DNA of 17,918 nt from F1-20-MAGs119 sp040401695 (lineage in GTDB: Bacteria > Actinomycetota > Acidimicrobiia > Acidimicrobiales > Ilumatobacteraceae): contig JBBANY010000047.1 in assembly GCA_040401695.1 (NCBI GenBank), forward strand, positions 1-17,918, given 5' to 3'. The notes below the pieces were generated by a model that was given only the letters and a program-made list of their open reading frames with translations, searched no databases and was not told the DNA's origin. Shown piece after piece: positions 6,656 to 15,835 of this stretch. Position numbers and translations under genes: made by a program. The first letter of the stretch is position 1. Each line of letters starts with the position of its first letter.

Positions 6656-7834
6656 TCAGCGCAGGCGTCGCATGTGGACGCTTTGGACGAGGCCCACGAT
6701 CGCGGCGAAAGCCACCATGTGCGAACCCCCGTACGAGACGAAGGGCAATGGAAGGCCCGACACAGGCATGATGCCGAGGGTCATGCCGATGTTCTGGAAG
6801 GTCTGCCACAGGATCATCGAAAAGGCCCCGAGGGCGATGAACTGACCGAGCCTGGTCCGCGACAGGCGACCGACGCGCCAGATCCGCCACAACAGCAAGG
6901 TGAAGAGCGACAGGGTGACCCCCGCCCCGATGAGACCGAACTGTTCGGCGATCGCGGAGAAGATGAAGTCGGTCGACTGCACGGGGATGAACGCCCCGTT
7001 GGTCAACGGTCCGTTGAGGAAGCCCTTTCCGGTGATGCCGCCGGTTGCGACCGCACGTTTCGCGAAGCGCACCTGGAGCACCACGTCCTTCAGTGCCGAC
7101 TCCGTCGAATTCTGGTTGAGGAAGGCCTCGATACGACGGAACTGGTAACTGCGCACCAAACCACTCCACACGGCAACCGTTGCCGAAAGAATCGCCAGGG
7201 ACGTGATCGACACGATGTAACGAACCTTGCTGCCCGCGACGAGCAGGAGGCCCATCGTGCACGCCAACAGCACCGTCGCCGACCCGAGGTCGGGCTGCAA
7301 CAGGATCAGTCCCACCGACGCACCGACGATGACGAGCGTGGTGACGAACCGATGGTACGGCAACTCTTCGCTCTCCTCCTCGGAGAGATATCCGGCGAGC
7401 AGCAACAACAGTGAGAATTTCGTGAACTCGGCGGGCTGCAGCGAAACGATGCCGAGGTCGAACGACAAACGCGCGCCGCCGCGCACCGCACCCGCGACGA
7501 GAACGAGCATCAACGCGGCGATCGAGGCGCCGTAGAAGAACTCTGCCCTCCCCCGCAGCCACTCGTAGTCGAGTGCCATCACGAGCACCATCACCAGAGC
7601 GGCCGCGATGATGTAGATGATCTGCCGCTGCAAGAGGTAGTAGGGGTCGACCCCGCGGGCGAGCAACCGCGGCCGCGTCGTCGAATACACCGCGAAGGCG
7701 CCGATCGTCGACAGGGCGGAAACCGCGAACACGAGCAGCCAGTCGATGTTGCGACTGGGGTCGGCCATGCTGCGCCGAAGATTGCCCATTCCCGATATCG
7801 CCGGTCGTCGTCGCACCGCCTCGAGCACCGCCAT
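6656..7834 (-). CDS. rodA: RodA, SEDS peptidoglycan glycosyltransferase of the elongasome
   Basis: RodA polymerises lipid II into glycan strands during side-wall growth, working with the class B PBP encoded just upstream. The 392-residue product has about ten hydrophobic segments and the SEDS motifs QPAEFTKF (133-140), QPDLGSA (180-186), GKGFLNGPLTNGAFIP (269-284) with the catalytic-type Asp D289 in STDFIF, and LPFVSYGGS (363-371). The frame is open to 8101, but I chose ATG 7834: it shares its A with the mrdA stop (TGATG), which implies translational coupling, and gives a normal length. Family neighbours include FtsW; pairing with a PBP2-type transpeptidase and the mre genes favours RodA. Confidence 0.93.
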   Translation of the reverse strand: MAVLEAVRRRPAISGMGNLRRSMADPSRNIDWLLVFAVSALSTIGAFAVYSTTRPRLLARGVDPYYLLQRQIIYIIAAALVMVLVMALDYEWLRGRAEFFYGASIAALMLVLVAGAVRGGARLSFDLGIVSLQPAEFTKFSLLLLLAGYLSEEESEELPYHRFVTTLVIVGASVGLILLQPDLGSATVLLACTMGLLLVAGSKVRYIVSITSLAILSATVAVWSGLVRSYQFRRIEAFLNQNSTESALKDVVLQVRFAKRAVATGGITGKGFLNGPLTNGAFIPVQSTDFIFSAIAEQFGLIGAGVTLSLFTLLLWRIWRVGRLSRTRLGQFIALGAFSMILWQTFQNIGMTLGIMPVSGLPLPFVSYGGSHMVAFAAIVGLVQSVHMRRLR

Positions 7835-10005
7835 CAGTCGCGCACTCCGCCGCCGTAGCCCGACAGACACAACGGACTCACCAGGCGCTGCGAGCGCGCC
7901 ACTGCCGTGCTGTTGATGTCGAGCGGGTTGCTCGGTATCACTTCCTGCGGATTGACGACACCCGCGAGCGCGGAAAAGATGCATTTGACGACGGGAGCCG
8001 CGCCCTGTGAGCCGTAGCCCGATTTCTCGAGATAGGCGACGGCGGTGAAGGGCCGTGTCGGGTCGAGGCTGAATGCGGCGAATGCCGACGAGTCGTTCCA
8101 CGGAAGGTTCTTGAAGCCCTGCGCCGTGCCGGTCTTGCCGGCGATCGGCAACAACTTCTTCGGGTAGTTCTTGAAGAGAAACTCGCCCGTGGCCTTGTGG
8201 TAAAAGTCCCAGTCAACTCCCGGGCCGTTCACGACCCGCGTGAGACCGCGCACGATCGGATCGTGCACTTCAGGCGGCATCTCCACGGTGCGGATCACCT
8301 CACCGCGGGTGCGATCCTCGACGATGTTCGCCTTCGACAGGTCGGCAAAACCGGCGTCACCGTCGGGCGTTCCGGATTCAAGGATCCGGTTGGCGACGTG
8401 CGGAGTGATGACACGGCCGTTGTTCGCCAGCACCGAGTAAGAGACACCCAACTGCAGCGGTGTGGCCGCGAGAAGACCCTGGCCGATCGCGAACTGCACG
8501 TTGTCGCCCACGTAGTACGCGCGTCCCTCGTCTTTGGGAATCGCGCCTGCCTCGGCCAACGACTGTTTCAGTTCTTTGCTCGGCAGCGCACCGCCGTATT
8601 CGAACGGAAGGTCGACGCCCGTCGGCGCGCCGAACCCGAACTTGCGAACCTCTTCTTCGAGGATCGGGCGGTAGCCGCGCTGGGTGAGGATCTGCTCGCC
8701 GATCTTGTAGAAGAACGTGTCCGAAGAAACAGCAAGGGCATCTTCGACCGTCACCGGTCCGTAGCGGCAGGGTGTGTTCGTTGCGGAACAGAACGCATTC
8801 TTGAAGACGCATTTGACGCCTTCTTGGCAGCGGCCGTTCGGGATCGACTCGAGTTTGTACGTGCCCTCGTCGCGGTACTTGTACTTCAGCGGCTCGACGA
8901 TCTGACCGGAGTCGAGCGCCGCGAATGCGGTGAAAGGCTTGAACGTCGAGCCGAGGTTGTAGCGGCCACTCACCGCGCGGTTCACGATGATCGCCTGGTC
9001 GGGATCCTTCGTTTCGGGGAACAACTGCTTGAACTTCGTCGAGGAAATTCCCGCGTTGAACCACCGGTTGTCGAAGTTCGGGTAACTCGCCATTGCGACG
9101 ATCTCGCCTGTGTCGTAGTTCATCAACAGGGCGGACCCGGCGGGGGCCTTGTAGAAGTTGACCTCTGCGTACTGCGGGTCGGGGTCGCCGTTCTCCAACT
9201 TCACCGTGCCCGCGTCGACCTGGCGACGGAGACTGAGCATGGTTTCGAGGGCCTGCTCGATGAACTGCTGGTAATCGAGGTCGATCGACAACTGCACGTC
9301 GTTGCCGGGAATCGGTTCGACGCGTTCGATTTCTCGGATGATCTGGCCGAGTGCGTTCACCTCGTAGCGCACGTAGCCGGGCTTGCCGCGCAGCACGCTT
9401 TCGTAGGTCTGTTCGACTCCGTATTGGCCGACGCGTTCATTCGGTGAGTACTTCAGCGACTTGTAGTAGGGCAACTGGCGCTCGAGAATCGCACCCATGA
9501 AGCCGACGACGTGCGACCCGATGGGTGCGTACGGATACTCACGACGCCATCCCTCTTCCACGTCGACCCCCGGATAGTCCTCGGATCGCTCGCGCAGGAA
9601 CAGTGCGGTCTGCTCGGAAATGCCTTCGCGCAGCGGAAGGGGCTGCAACGGGTCGTACATCTTGCTTTGGTAGCGCCGTTCGAGCTCGGTCACCGGGGTC
9701 TGCAGTGCCCCGGAGAGGCGCAGGAACAATTCGGCTCGTTCCGCCGGTTTGCGCACGACTGCGCGGTCGATCGTTGCAATGAGCACGCGCTCGTTGTCGG
9801 CCAACACGCGACCGTCGACGTCGAAGATGCGGCCACGTTCGGACAACAGCGACACCGTGCGGGAACGCACCTCGGCGACGCGCGACTCCAACCCCTCGGC
9901 GTCGACGACCTGAAGGAACCACGTACGCGTGCACACGAGACCGAGCAGGACGAGCGCAAGACCACCGAGTACGCCCAGTCGCTTTCCCGAGATCGTGGCC
10001 GACAT
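7834..10005 (-). CDS. mrdA: Penicillin-binding protein 2 (class B, elongation-specific transpeptidase)
   Basis: PBP2 cross-links peptidoglycan made by RodA. The 723-residue protein has a short cytoplasmic start and one membrane anchor (about 9-31), a dimerisation/pedestal domain including RGRIFDVDGRVLADN (57-71) and GSHVVGF (163-169), and a transpeptidase domain with S353-TF-K356 (SxxK), S427-S-D429 (the SxD form seen in PBP2 proteins) and K624-T-G626. Between SxxK and SxD lies a loop with four cysteines (C393, C399, C406, C413); two further exported cysteines are C674 and C713. ATG 10005 is 4 bases after the mreD stop, with AGAGG just upstream. The mreBCD-mrdA-rodA order is the classic elongasome operon. 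The Cys loop is the only unusual feature I see. Confidence 0.95.
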   Translation of the reverse strand: MSATISGKRLGVLGGLALVLLGLVCTRTWFLQVVDAEGLESRVAEVRSRTVSLLSERGRIFDVDGRVLADNERVLIATIDRAVVRKPAERAELFLRLSGALQTPVTELERRYQSKMYDPLQPLPLREGISEQTALFLRERSEDYPGVDVEEGWRREYPYAPIGSHVVGFMGAILERQLPYYKSLKYSPNERVGQYGVEQTYESVLRGKPGYVRYEVNALGQIIREIERVEPIPGNDVQLSIDLDYQQFIEQALETMLSLRRQVDAGTVKLENGDPDPQYAEVNFYKAPAGSALLMNYDTGEIVAMASYPNFDNRWFNAGISSTKFKQLFPETKDPDQAIIVNRAVSGRYNLGSTFKPFTAFAALDSGQIVEPLKYKYRDEGTYKLESIPNGRCQEGVKCVFKNAFCSATNTPCRYGPVTVEDALAVSSDTFFYKIGEQILTQRGYRPILEEEVRKFGFGAPTGVDLPFEYGGALPSKELKQSLAEAGAIPKDEGRAYYVGDNVQFAIGQGLLAATPLQLGVSYSVLANNGRVITPHVANRILESGTPDGDAGFADLSKANIVEDRTRGEVIRTVEMPPEVHDPIVRGLTRVVNGPGVDWDFYHKATGEFLFKNYPKKLLPIAGKTGTAQGFKNLPWNDSSAFAAFSLDPTRPFTAVAYLEKSGYGSQGAAPVVKCIFSALAGVVNPQEVIPSNPLDINSTAVARSQRLVSPLCLSGYGGGVRD

Positions 10006-10009
10006 GCCT

Positions 10010-10540
10010 CTATTCTGCCCAGATGGCCTGGCGAACGGGCTTCACCAATGCCCACTTGGAGATGCGCGCGGCGGGAACCGCGAAAACGGCGTTGAAGGCC
10101 GCGCACGTGAGAGCCACCGTCACGATGCGCGAACCGAGCAAACCATCGACACCGACGACGAGACTCGCTGCTGGGTACAACAAAACTGCGGTGGCCGTCG
10201 ACAACGCAACGGCGATGATTTTCACCCACCAACGCGCTTCGTGAACGAATGCGTTCACTCCCCCGGCCATGTAACCAGCGAAACCGAAAACCACCGCCGA
10301 CAGACCCATCGGCGCAGTCAGCACCATGTCATACATCAAACCAAAGATGAAGCCCGTTACCGCACCTGCTTCGCTGCCTGCGGCGACGCCACTCGCACAC
10401 GAAAAGAGAAGCATCAGTTGCAACACGACGCCAAAGGGTCGCAACGTGTTGAAAAGCGTCGTCTGAAAACTCAACACCACGAGACCAAGAAGGAACGTAC
10501 GCGTCGCGGGCGACTCGATGATGGCGAAGAAACGCTTCAT
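10010..10540 (-). CDS. mreD: Rod shape-determining membrane protein MreD
   Basis: MreD is a small integral membrane component of the MreBCD complex that connects MreB filaments to the periplasmic elongasome; its exact role is unclear. The 176-residue product is very hydrophobic, with about five predicted membrane segments, including TFLLGLVVLSFQTTL near the N-terminus and GFIFGLMYDMVLTAPMGLSA in the middle, where family members carry a G-L-x-x-D motif. The ATG at 10540 overlaps the mreC stop in ATGA, so translation is likely coupled, and mrdA begins 4 bases after its TAG. Sequence identity in this family is low, so the call leans on topology, length and context. Confidence 0.88.
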   Translation of the reverse strand: MKRFFAIIESPATRTFLLGLVVLSFQTTLFNTLRPFGVVLQLMLLFSCASGVAAGSEAGAVTGFIFGLMYDMVLTAPMGLSAVVFGFAGYMAGGVNAFVHEARWWVKIIAVALSTATAVLLYPAASLVVGVDGLLGSRIVTVALTCAAFNAVFAVPAARISKWALVKPVRQAIWAE

Positions 10541-11706
10541 CGCGGGATCTCCGTTGCGGGCTGATAGAGCAGGACGCGCACGAAATTCAAACTCTCGAGA
10601 TTCGCCGCAAGATCGACTTCGAGCAGCGGACCGGCCGTGCCCTTGCGGTTCACCACGCGGGCAACCGTGCCGACGACAAGGTCGGGCGGCGCCAGACTCT
10701 GCGAGCCACCCGCCGTCACCACCGGGACCCCTTCGCAGAGCGCACCCAATCGTTCGGAGGCCTGCACGAATCGAATGATCGGAGTACGACCGATACCCCG
10801 CCCCTCGAGGGCGCCCGTTTCACGGGGCACGAGGCCTCCCGTGTCGGGAATCGTGATCTGTGAACCCGCCCCACCGGGCCGCGGCGGCAACGTCGTGGAA
10901 AAGGGCGTGAAGCCCTTGATCGTCGTTGTCGTGGGCTTCGGCAGGGTTGTCGTGGTGGTGCTGGTCGTCGTTGTCGTACTCGTCGTCGAGGTCGTGGTCG
11001 GCGGGACAGTCGAGGAGGTGGTCGTCGTGTCGCCGGGCAGGGTCGTTGTCGTGGCCCCGTCGATGCCCGTCGGCGGCACGACCGCCGCAGTGGTCGTCGT
11101 CTCGGCAACGGTTGTCGTTGTTGTCTCGGGTGCCGGCGAGGTGACAGGGGTCGGACAGTTTCCGACCTTGACCGCGATCGCGTACTCGGGGTCCGTCGCG
11201 AGCATGACGACCGACCGCTCAAGGGTCGCGTCGGTGATCTTGCCGACGAGACCCGCTCCGTTGGTGACCGTCATCCCCACGCGAATTCCGCTCGACTTTC
11301 CGCGGTTCAGTTCGAATGTCTGCGAGAAATTCGAAGGCGACTGACCCACGATCTGTGCGGTCACGCTGTCGATGCCGGCGAGAGTCGGCAATCCGTTGAG
11401 GGCGAGAAGTTCCTGGGCTTCGCGAACACTCGCCGCTGCGGCAATCGCCGTTCCCTCTTGCTTCACCAGCAGATCTTTCAGCGCGAGGTTCTCCTTGCGC
11501 AGTTCGCCATAGTCGAGCACCCCGCGCCACGCGTTCGACACGGGCTTGGTGACGACATTGGTCAATCGTTCGACGGGTCGAAAGAGCGTGCCGAACGTGT
11601 CGCGAACACCCGCAACGAACCCGCTGTCACGCAGGTCGAGCGTCACGAGCAGGATCGACGTGAGCAGCAGCACGACGATCATGCGCCGACGTGTGAAGGA
11701 CTGCAC
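10537..11706 (-). CDS. mreC: Rod shape-determining protein MreC with Thr-rich insertion
   Basis: MreC is a bitopic elongasome scaffold that binds and activates PBP2. The 389-residue product has a basic start, one membrane helix (about 9-25), a coiled coil (about 66-104, YGELRKENLALKDLL) and then the beta domain. The first part of that domain (about 112-183) and the second part (about 298-382, with GVPVVTAGGSQSLAPPDLVVG) are separated by a low-complexity stretch of about 110 residues made largely of T, P, S, V and A. C184 and C324 flank it. Typical MreC proteins have about 270-370 residues, so the insert explains the length. The start is GTG 11706, 16 bases after the mreB stop; GAGGGG lies about 12 bases upstream, and ATG 11682 is an alternative. 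mreD overlaps its end by 4 bases. Confidence 0.92.
   Translation of the reverse strand: MQSFTRRRMIVVLLLTSILLVTLDLRDSGFVAGVRDTFGTLFRPVERLTNVVTKPVSNAWRGVLDYGELRKENLALKDLLVKQEGTAIAAAASVREAQELLALNGLPTLAGIDSVTAQIVGQSPSNFSQTFELNRGKSSGIRVGMTVTNGAGLVGKITDATLERSVVMLATDPEYAIAVKVGNCPTPVTSPAPETTTTTVAETTTTAAVVPPTGIDGATTTTLPGDTTTTSSTVPPTTTSTTSTTTTTSTTTTTLPKPTTTTIKGFTPFSTTLPPRPGGAGSQITIPDTGGLVPRETGALEGRGIGRTPIIRFVQASERLGALCEGVPVVTAGGSQSLAPPDLVVGTVARVVNRKGTAGPLLEVDLAANLESLNFVRVLLYQPATEIPR
10921..11124 (-). repeat. Low-complexity Thr-codon tract inside mreC
   Basis: The minus strand carries runs of ACN codons (mostly ACG, ACC and ACA) interrupted by Pro, Ser and Val codons, encoding MreC residues 195-262. 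On the plus strand it reads as GTCGTTGTCGTGGT-like repeats, which produce spurious valine-rich frames. Codon third positions vary, so this is selected amino-acid composition rather than a perfect tandem repeat. It is a probable site of length variation between strains. Confidence 0.85.
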
Positions 11707-11722
11707 GAAGAGGAACTACCCC

Positions 11723-12757
<1,035 letters not shown>

Positions 12758-12763
12758 CTGGTG

Positions 12764-12770
12764 ACCTCCT
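12764..12770 (-). promoter_or_regulatory. Strong Shine-Dalgarno site for the TTG start of mreB
   Basis: AGGAGGT on the minus strand, 6 bases before TTG 12757. It is among the best matches to the 16S rRNA tail in the window and is what decides the non-ATG start. Confidence 0.8.
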
Positions 12771-12796
12771 GCGTTCCGGCTTCGTCGAGTGTGACG

Positions 12797-13207
12797 TTAC
12801 AGAGACGGGAAGAAGATTTTGATCTCTCGTGCCGCAGACTCGGCAGAGTCGCTGCCATGCACGAGGTTCTCGGTGAAAATCGTTCCGAGGTCACCACGGA
12901 TGGTGCCTGGCGCGGCCGTGCGCGGGTTGGTGGCGCCCATCATGTTGCGCACGATCTCCCACGTGTCTTCGGGGCCCTCGACGACAAGCGCGACGACGGG
13001 GTTGCGCGACATGAAAGCCACGAGGTCGTTGTAGAAGCCCTTGCCCTGGTGTTCTTCGTAGTGACGGGCGAGGATCGCGGAGTCGAGCTTGCGCAGTTCC
13101 ATCGCGACGATCTTGAGGCCCTTGGTTTCGAAACGCGAAAGAATGTTTCCGACGAGTCCGCGTTCGACTGCGTCGGGCTTCAACAAGACGAGGGTTCTGT
13201 TCGACAT
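12797..13207 (-). CDS. ndk: Nucleoside diphosphate kinase
   Basis: Ndk transfers the gamma phosphate from ATP to NDPs and dNDPs through a phospho-histidine. The 136-residue product has the normal bacterial length; K10 lies in LVLLKPDAVERG (6-17), the nucleotide-binding segment GATNPRTAAPGTIRG is at 91-105, and the catalytic H117 is in ENLVHGSDS (113-121). The reading frame is open to 13264, but ATG 13207 starts exactly at the family N-terminus (MSNRTLVLLKPD). It begins 10 bases after the folC stop with only a poor ribosome binding site, so it probably depends on translation of folC. folC-ndk adjacency is common in actinobacteria. It balances NTP/dNTP pools, a role related to dgt elsewhere in the window. 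Confidence 0.97.
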   Translation of the reverse strand: MSNRTLVLLKPDAVERGLVGNILSRFETKGLKIVAMELRKLDSAILARHYEEHQGKGFYNDLVAFMSRNPVVALVVEGPEDTWEIVRNMMGATNPRTAAPGTIRGDLGTIFTENLVHGSDSAESAAREIKIFFPSL

Positions 13208-13217
13208 TCCGAGAAGC

Positions 13218-14515
13218 CTACGGCAAGACGTGGGAAAGATGACCTCTCGCCTCGCCCACCACATAGAGCGACCCGGTCACGAGCACTGCATCGTCGGCGT
13301 TTGCATCGGTGAGTGCGCGGTCGATGGCGGCAGCAACCGACTCCCGGACGACGACGTCGTCGCATCCCATCGAGCGCGCGACTTCCGCGAGGTCGGTCGC
13401 GGGCAGGCCGCGCGGACTCGGAGCCGTGCAACAGATGACTTGGTCGAACTCGTCGGCACGGAGTGCCGACAACAATGCGAGTGGATCACGACTGCGCAAT
13501 GTCCCGACGACGAGTCGGCGCGAACCGACGGGATCGAAGTTCGTGAAGAAGACCTCCGCGCACACGTCGGCTCCGGCGGGATTGTGCGCGCCGTCGATGA
13601 TGACGAGCGGCTGGTAGTGCACCACTTCGAAACGTCCGGGCATCGCCACCGCGTTCAATCCTTCTTCGAGAACGCTTCTGTCGATGGCGTGACCGAAGAA
13701 GGCCTCGACGGCGGCGATCGCCGCGCTCGCGTTGTCACCCTGGTGTCGACCGTGAAGCGGAATGAAAACGTCGGCGTACCTGTCGTGCGGTGTACGCACC
13801 TCGATCATTCTGCCGCCGAGTGCGAGATGGTTGTCGACACACTCGAAGTGCTCACCANNNNNNNNNNCAGAGCCGTGGGTGCCGCTTCGGTGAAGAAATC
13901 GGCGAGCTCGGGCGTGACGTCACCGATCACCACCGCCGACGTTTCCTTCACGATGCCGATCTTTTCTCGGGCGATGTCGAGAACCGTCGGCCCCGCGTAC
14001 TCGGTGTGATCGAGCGCGATATTCGTGATCACCGCAACGTCGGATTGCACGACGTTCGTTGCGTCCCATCGGCCGAGCATGCCGACCTCGATCACCGCCA
14101 CGTCGACCGGCGCGTCGGAAAAACACCTGAACGCTGCAGCCGTCAGGATCTCGAAGAACGAAGGACGCACCCCGGCCAGAACCTCGGCATCGGCCACTGC
14201 GGCAATGTTCTCCGCAAAGGTTTCGTCGTCGACCGGCGTGCCATCTATGAGGATTCGCTCGTTGATCCGCTGCAGGTGCGGGCTTGCGTAGGTTCCCACT
14301 CGCAAGCCATGCGCCATCAGCAGCTTCGTGATGATCTGCGAGGTCGAGCCCTTCCCGTTCGTGCCGGTGACGTGGACGACCCGGAAGTCGTGCTGGGGGT
14401 CGCCCATCACGGCCGTCAGTGCGGTGATGTTGCGCAGGGACGGCTCGTCGACGCGACCCATGCGTTCATAGCTCGCATGCTCGTCGAGAAACGCCAATGC
14501 CTCGGCGTAGTTCAC
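13218..14515 (-). CDS. folC: Folylpolyglutamate synthase/dihydrofolate synthase FolC, interrupted by an assembly gap
   Basis: FolC adds glutamate to dihydropteroate and/or tetrahydrofolates. The N-terminal 216 residues (14515-13868) contain the P-loop GTNGKGST (51-58), the Mur-ligase metal region LDHTEYAG (168-175) and EKIGIVK (184-190). The C-terminal 212 residues (13856-13221) start GEHFECVDNHLALGGRMIEV and contain IIDGAHNPAGAD and the final GSLYVVGE. The two halves are in different frames because the gap is filled with 10 Ns. Restoring the frame needs 2, 5, 8 or 11 bases; 8 would complete three codons and give about 431 residues, a normal length. The start is GTG 14515, with AGCAGGT (14530-14524) 8 bases upstream, 15 bases after clpX. 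I treat it as intact, not a pseudogene. Confidence 0.92.
13858..13867. other. Assembly gap (10 Ns) inside folC
   Basis: Ten undetermined bases. The coding frame before and after differs by a length that 10 cannot satisfy, so the N count is a placeholder and not the true gap length. Confidence 0.98.
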
Positions 14516-14530
14516 AAGGTCTACCTGCTG

Positions 14531-15814
14531 CTAGGAGGCTGCGCGCCGTTGGCGCGGGGCGCGCGAGGTGCCCCGCATGACCACGAGAGGTGCGGCCTTT
14601 TCCTTGACCGCCTGCTCGGTAACGACGACCTTGGCGACGTCGCCCTTGCCGGGAATTTCGAACATCGTGTTCAGCAGCACCTCTTCGAGGATGGCGCGCA
14701 ATCCGCGTGCGCCGGTGCCACGCTCGAGCGCAAGGTCGGCGATCGCACCGAGGGCCGCCGCGTCGACTTCGAGTTCGACGTCCTCGAATTCAAAGAACTT
14801 CGCGTACTGCTTGATGAGGGCGTTCTTCGGTTCGGTGAGGATGCTCATCAACGCCTCTCGATCGAGGCTGTGCACCGCACCGACCATCGGCAGACGACCG
14901 ACGAATTCGGGGATCATGCCGAACTTCAGCAGGTCTTCCGGAAGAACCTGCGCGAACAACTTGCCCGGGTCCTTTTCCGACTTCGAACGCACCGTGGCAT
15001 GGAAGCCGACGCCCTTGTGGCCGATGCGCGACTCGATGATCGAATCGAGGCCGGCGAAGGCTCCACCGCAGATGAACAAGACGTTCGTTGTGTCGATCTG
15101 GATGAACTCTTGATGCGGATGCTTGCGTCCACCCTGCGGCGGCACAGAGGCGACGGTTCCTTCGAGAATCTTCAGCAGCGCCTGCTGAACGCCCTCACCC
15201 GACACGTCACGGGTGATCGACGGGTTCTCGCTCTTGCGGGCGACCTTGTCGATTTCGTCGATGTAAATGATGCCGGTCTCGGCCTTCTTCACGTCGAAGT
15301 CGGCCGCCTGCAACAACTTGAGAAGGATGTTCTCGACATCTTCACCGACGTAACCGGCCTCGGTGAGGGCAGTGGCATCGGCGATCGCGAACGGCACGTT
15401 CAACATGCGCGCGAGCGTCTGGGCGAGGTGGGTCTTGCCACAGCCGGTCGGCCCCAGAAGGAGGATGTTGCTCTTCTGCAGTTCGACGTCGTCTCGACGC
15501 GCCGCGCCTTGGTTCAGCTGGTACTGGATGCGGCGGTAGTGGTTGAACACCGCCACGGCGAGAACCTTCTTCGCCTGCTCCTGGCCGACCACGTATTCGT
15601 CGAGGAAGGTGCGGATTTCATTCGGCGTCGGCAACTCCTCGAAGCGGACGTCGCCGGTGTCGGCGAACTCCTCTTCGATGATCTCGTTGCAGAGTTCGAT
15701 GCACTCGTCGCAGATGTACACGCCGGGACCGGCGATGAGCTTCTTCACCTGCTTCTGCGACTTGCCGCAGAACGAGCACTTCAGCAATTCTCCCGAATCA
15801 CCGAACTTGGCCAC
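14531..15814 (-). CDS. clpX: ClpX, AAA+ unfoldase subunit of the Clp protease
   Basis: ClpX recognises, unfolds and feeds proteins into ClpP. The 427-residue product has the N-terminal zinc-binding domain (C13, C16, C35, C38), Walker A GPTGCGKT (121-128), the pore loop GYVG (154-157), Walker B IIYIDEID (182-189), the RKH loop (230-232), the ClpP-docking loop reading VGF (269-271, IGF in E. coli) and sensor II GTGARGLR (366-373). It starts at GTG 15814, with AGAGGAG (15827-15821) 6 bases upstream, 21 bases after clpP. The basic tail RAPRQRRAAS ends the protein. Placement after tig-clpP is the conserved order. No key residue is missing. Confidence 0.98.
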   Translation of the reverse strand: MAKFGDSGELLKCSFCGKSQKQVKKLIAGPGVYICDECIELCNEIIEEEFADTGDVRFEELPTPNEIRTFLDEYVVGQEQAKKVLAVAVFNHYRRIQYQLNQGAARRDDVELQKSNILLLGPTGCGKTHLAQTLARMLNVPFAIADATALTEAGYVGEDVENILLKLLQAADFDVKKAETGIIYIDEIDKVARKSENPSITRDVSGEGVQQALLKILEGTVASVPPQGGRKHPHQEFIQIDTTNVLFICGGAFAGLDSIIESRIGHKGVGFHATVRSKSEKDPGKLFAQVLPEDLLKFGMIPEFVGRLPMVGAVHSLDREALMSILTEPKNALIKQYAKFFEFEDVELEVDAAALGAIADLALERGTGARGLRAILEEVLLNTMFEIPGKGDVAKVVVTEQAVKEKAAPLVVMRGTSRAPRQRRAAS

Positions 15815-15820
15815 GCGGCC

Positions 15821-15827
15821 CTCCTCT
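15821..15827 (-). promoter_or_regulatory. Strong Shine-Dalgarno site for the GTG start of clpX
   Basis: AGAGGAG on the minus strand, 6 bases before GTG 15814. It fixes the start next to AKFGDSGELLKCSFC, the ClpX N-terminus. Confidence 0.75.
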
Positions 15828-15835
15828 GAAACGTG

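Noticed and set aside
8197..9447. 416-codon plus-strand open frame
   Set aside because: Lies wholly antisense to mrdA, which has all three transpeptidase motifs; no recognisable domain.
10637..11344. Valine-rich plus-strand frame that looks like a membrane protein
   Set aside because: It is the complement of the Thr-codon tract of mreC; the apparent hydrophobic runs follow from ACN read as GTN-type codons.
13218..14515. folC as a pseudogene with a frameshift
   Set aside because: The frame change coincides exactly with the 10-N gap, and both halves have intact motifs.
13790..15829. 679-codon plus-strand open frame
   Set aside because: Antisense to folC and clpX, runs through the N gap and has an Arg/Asp/Val-rich composition typical of GC-rich antisense shadows.
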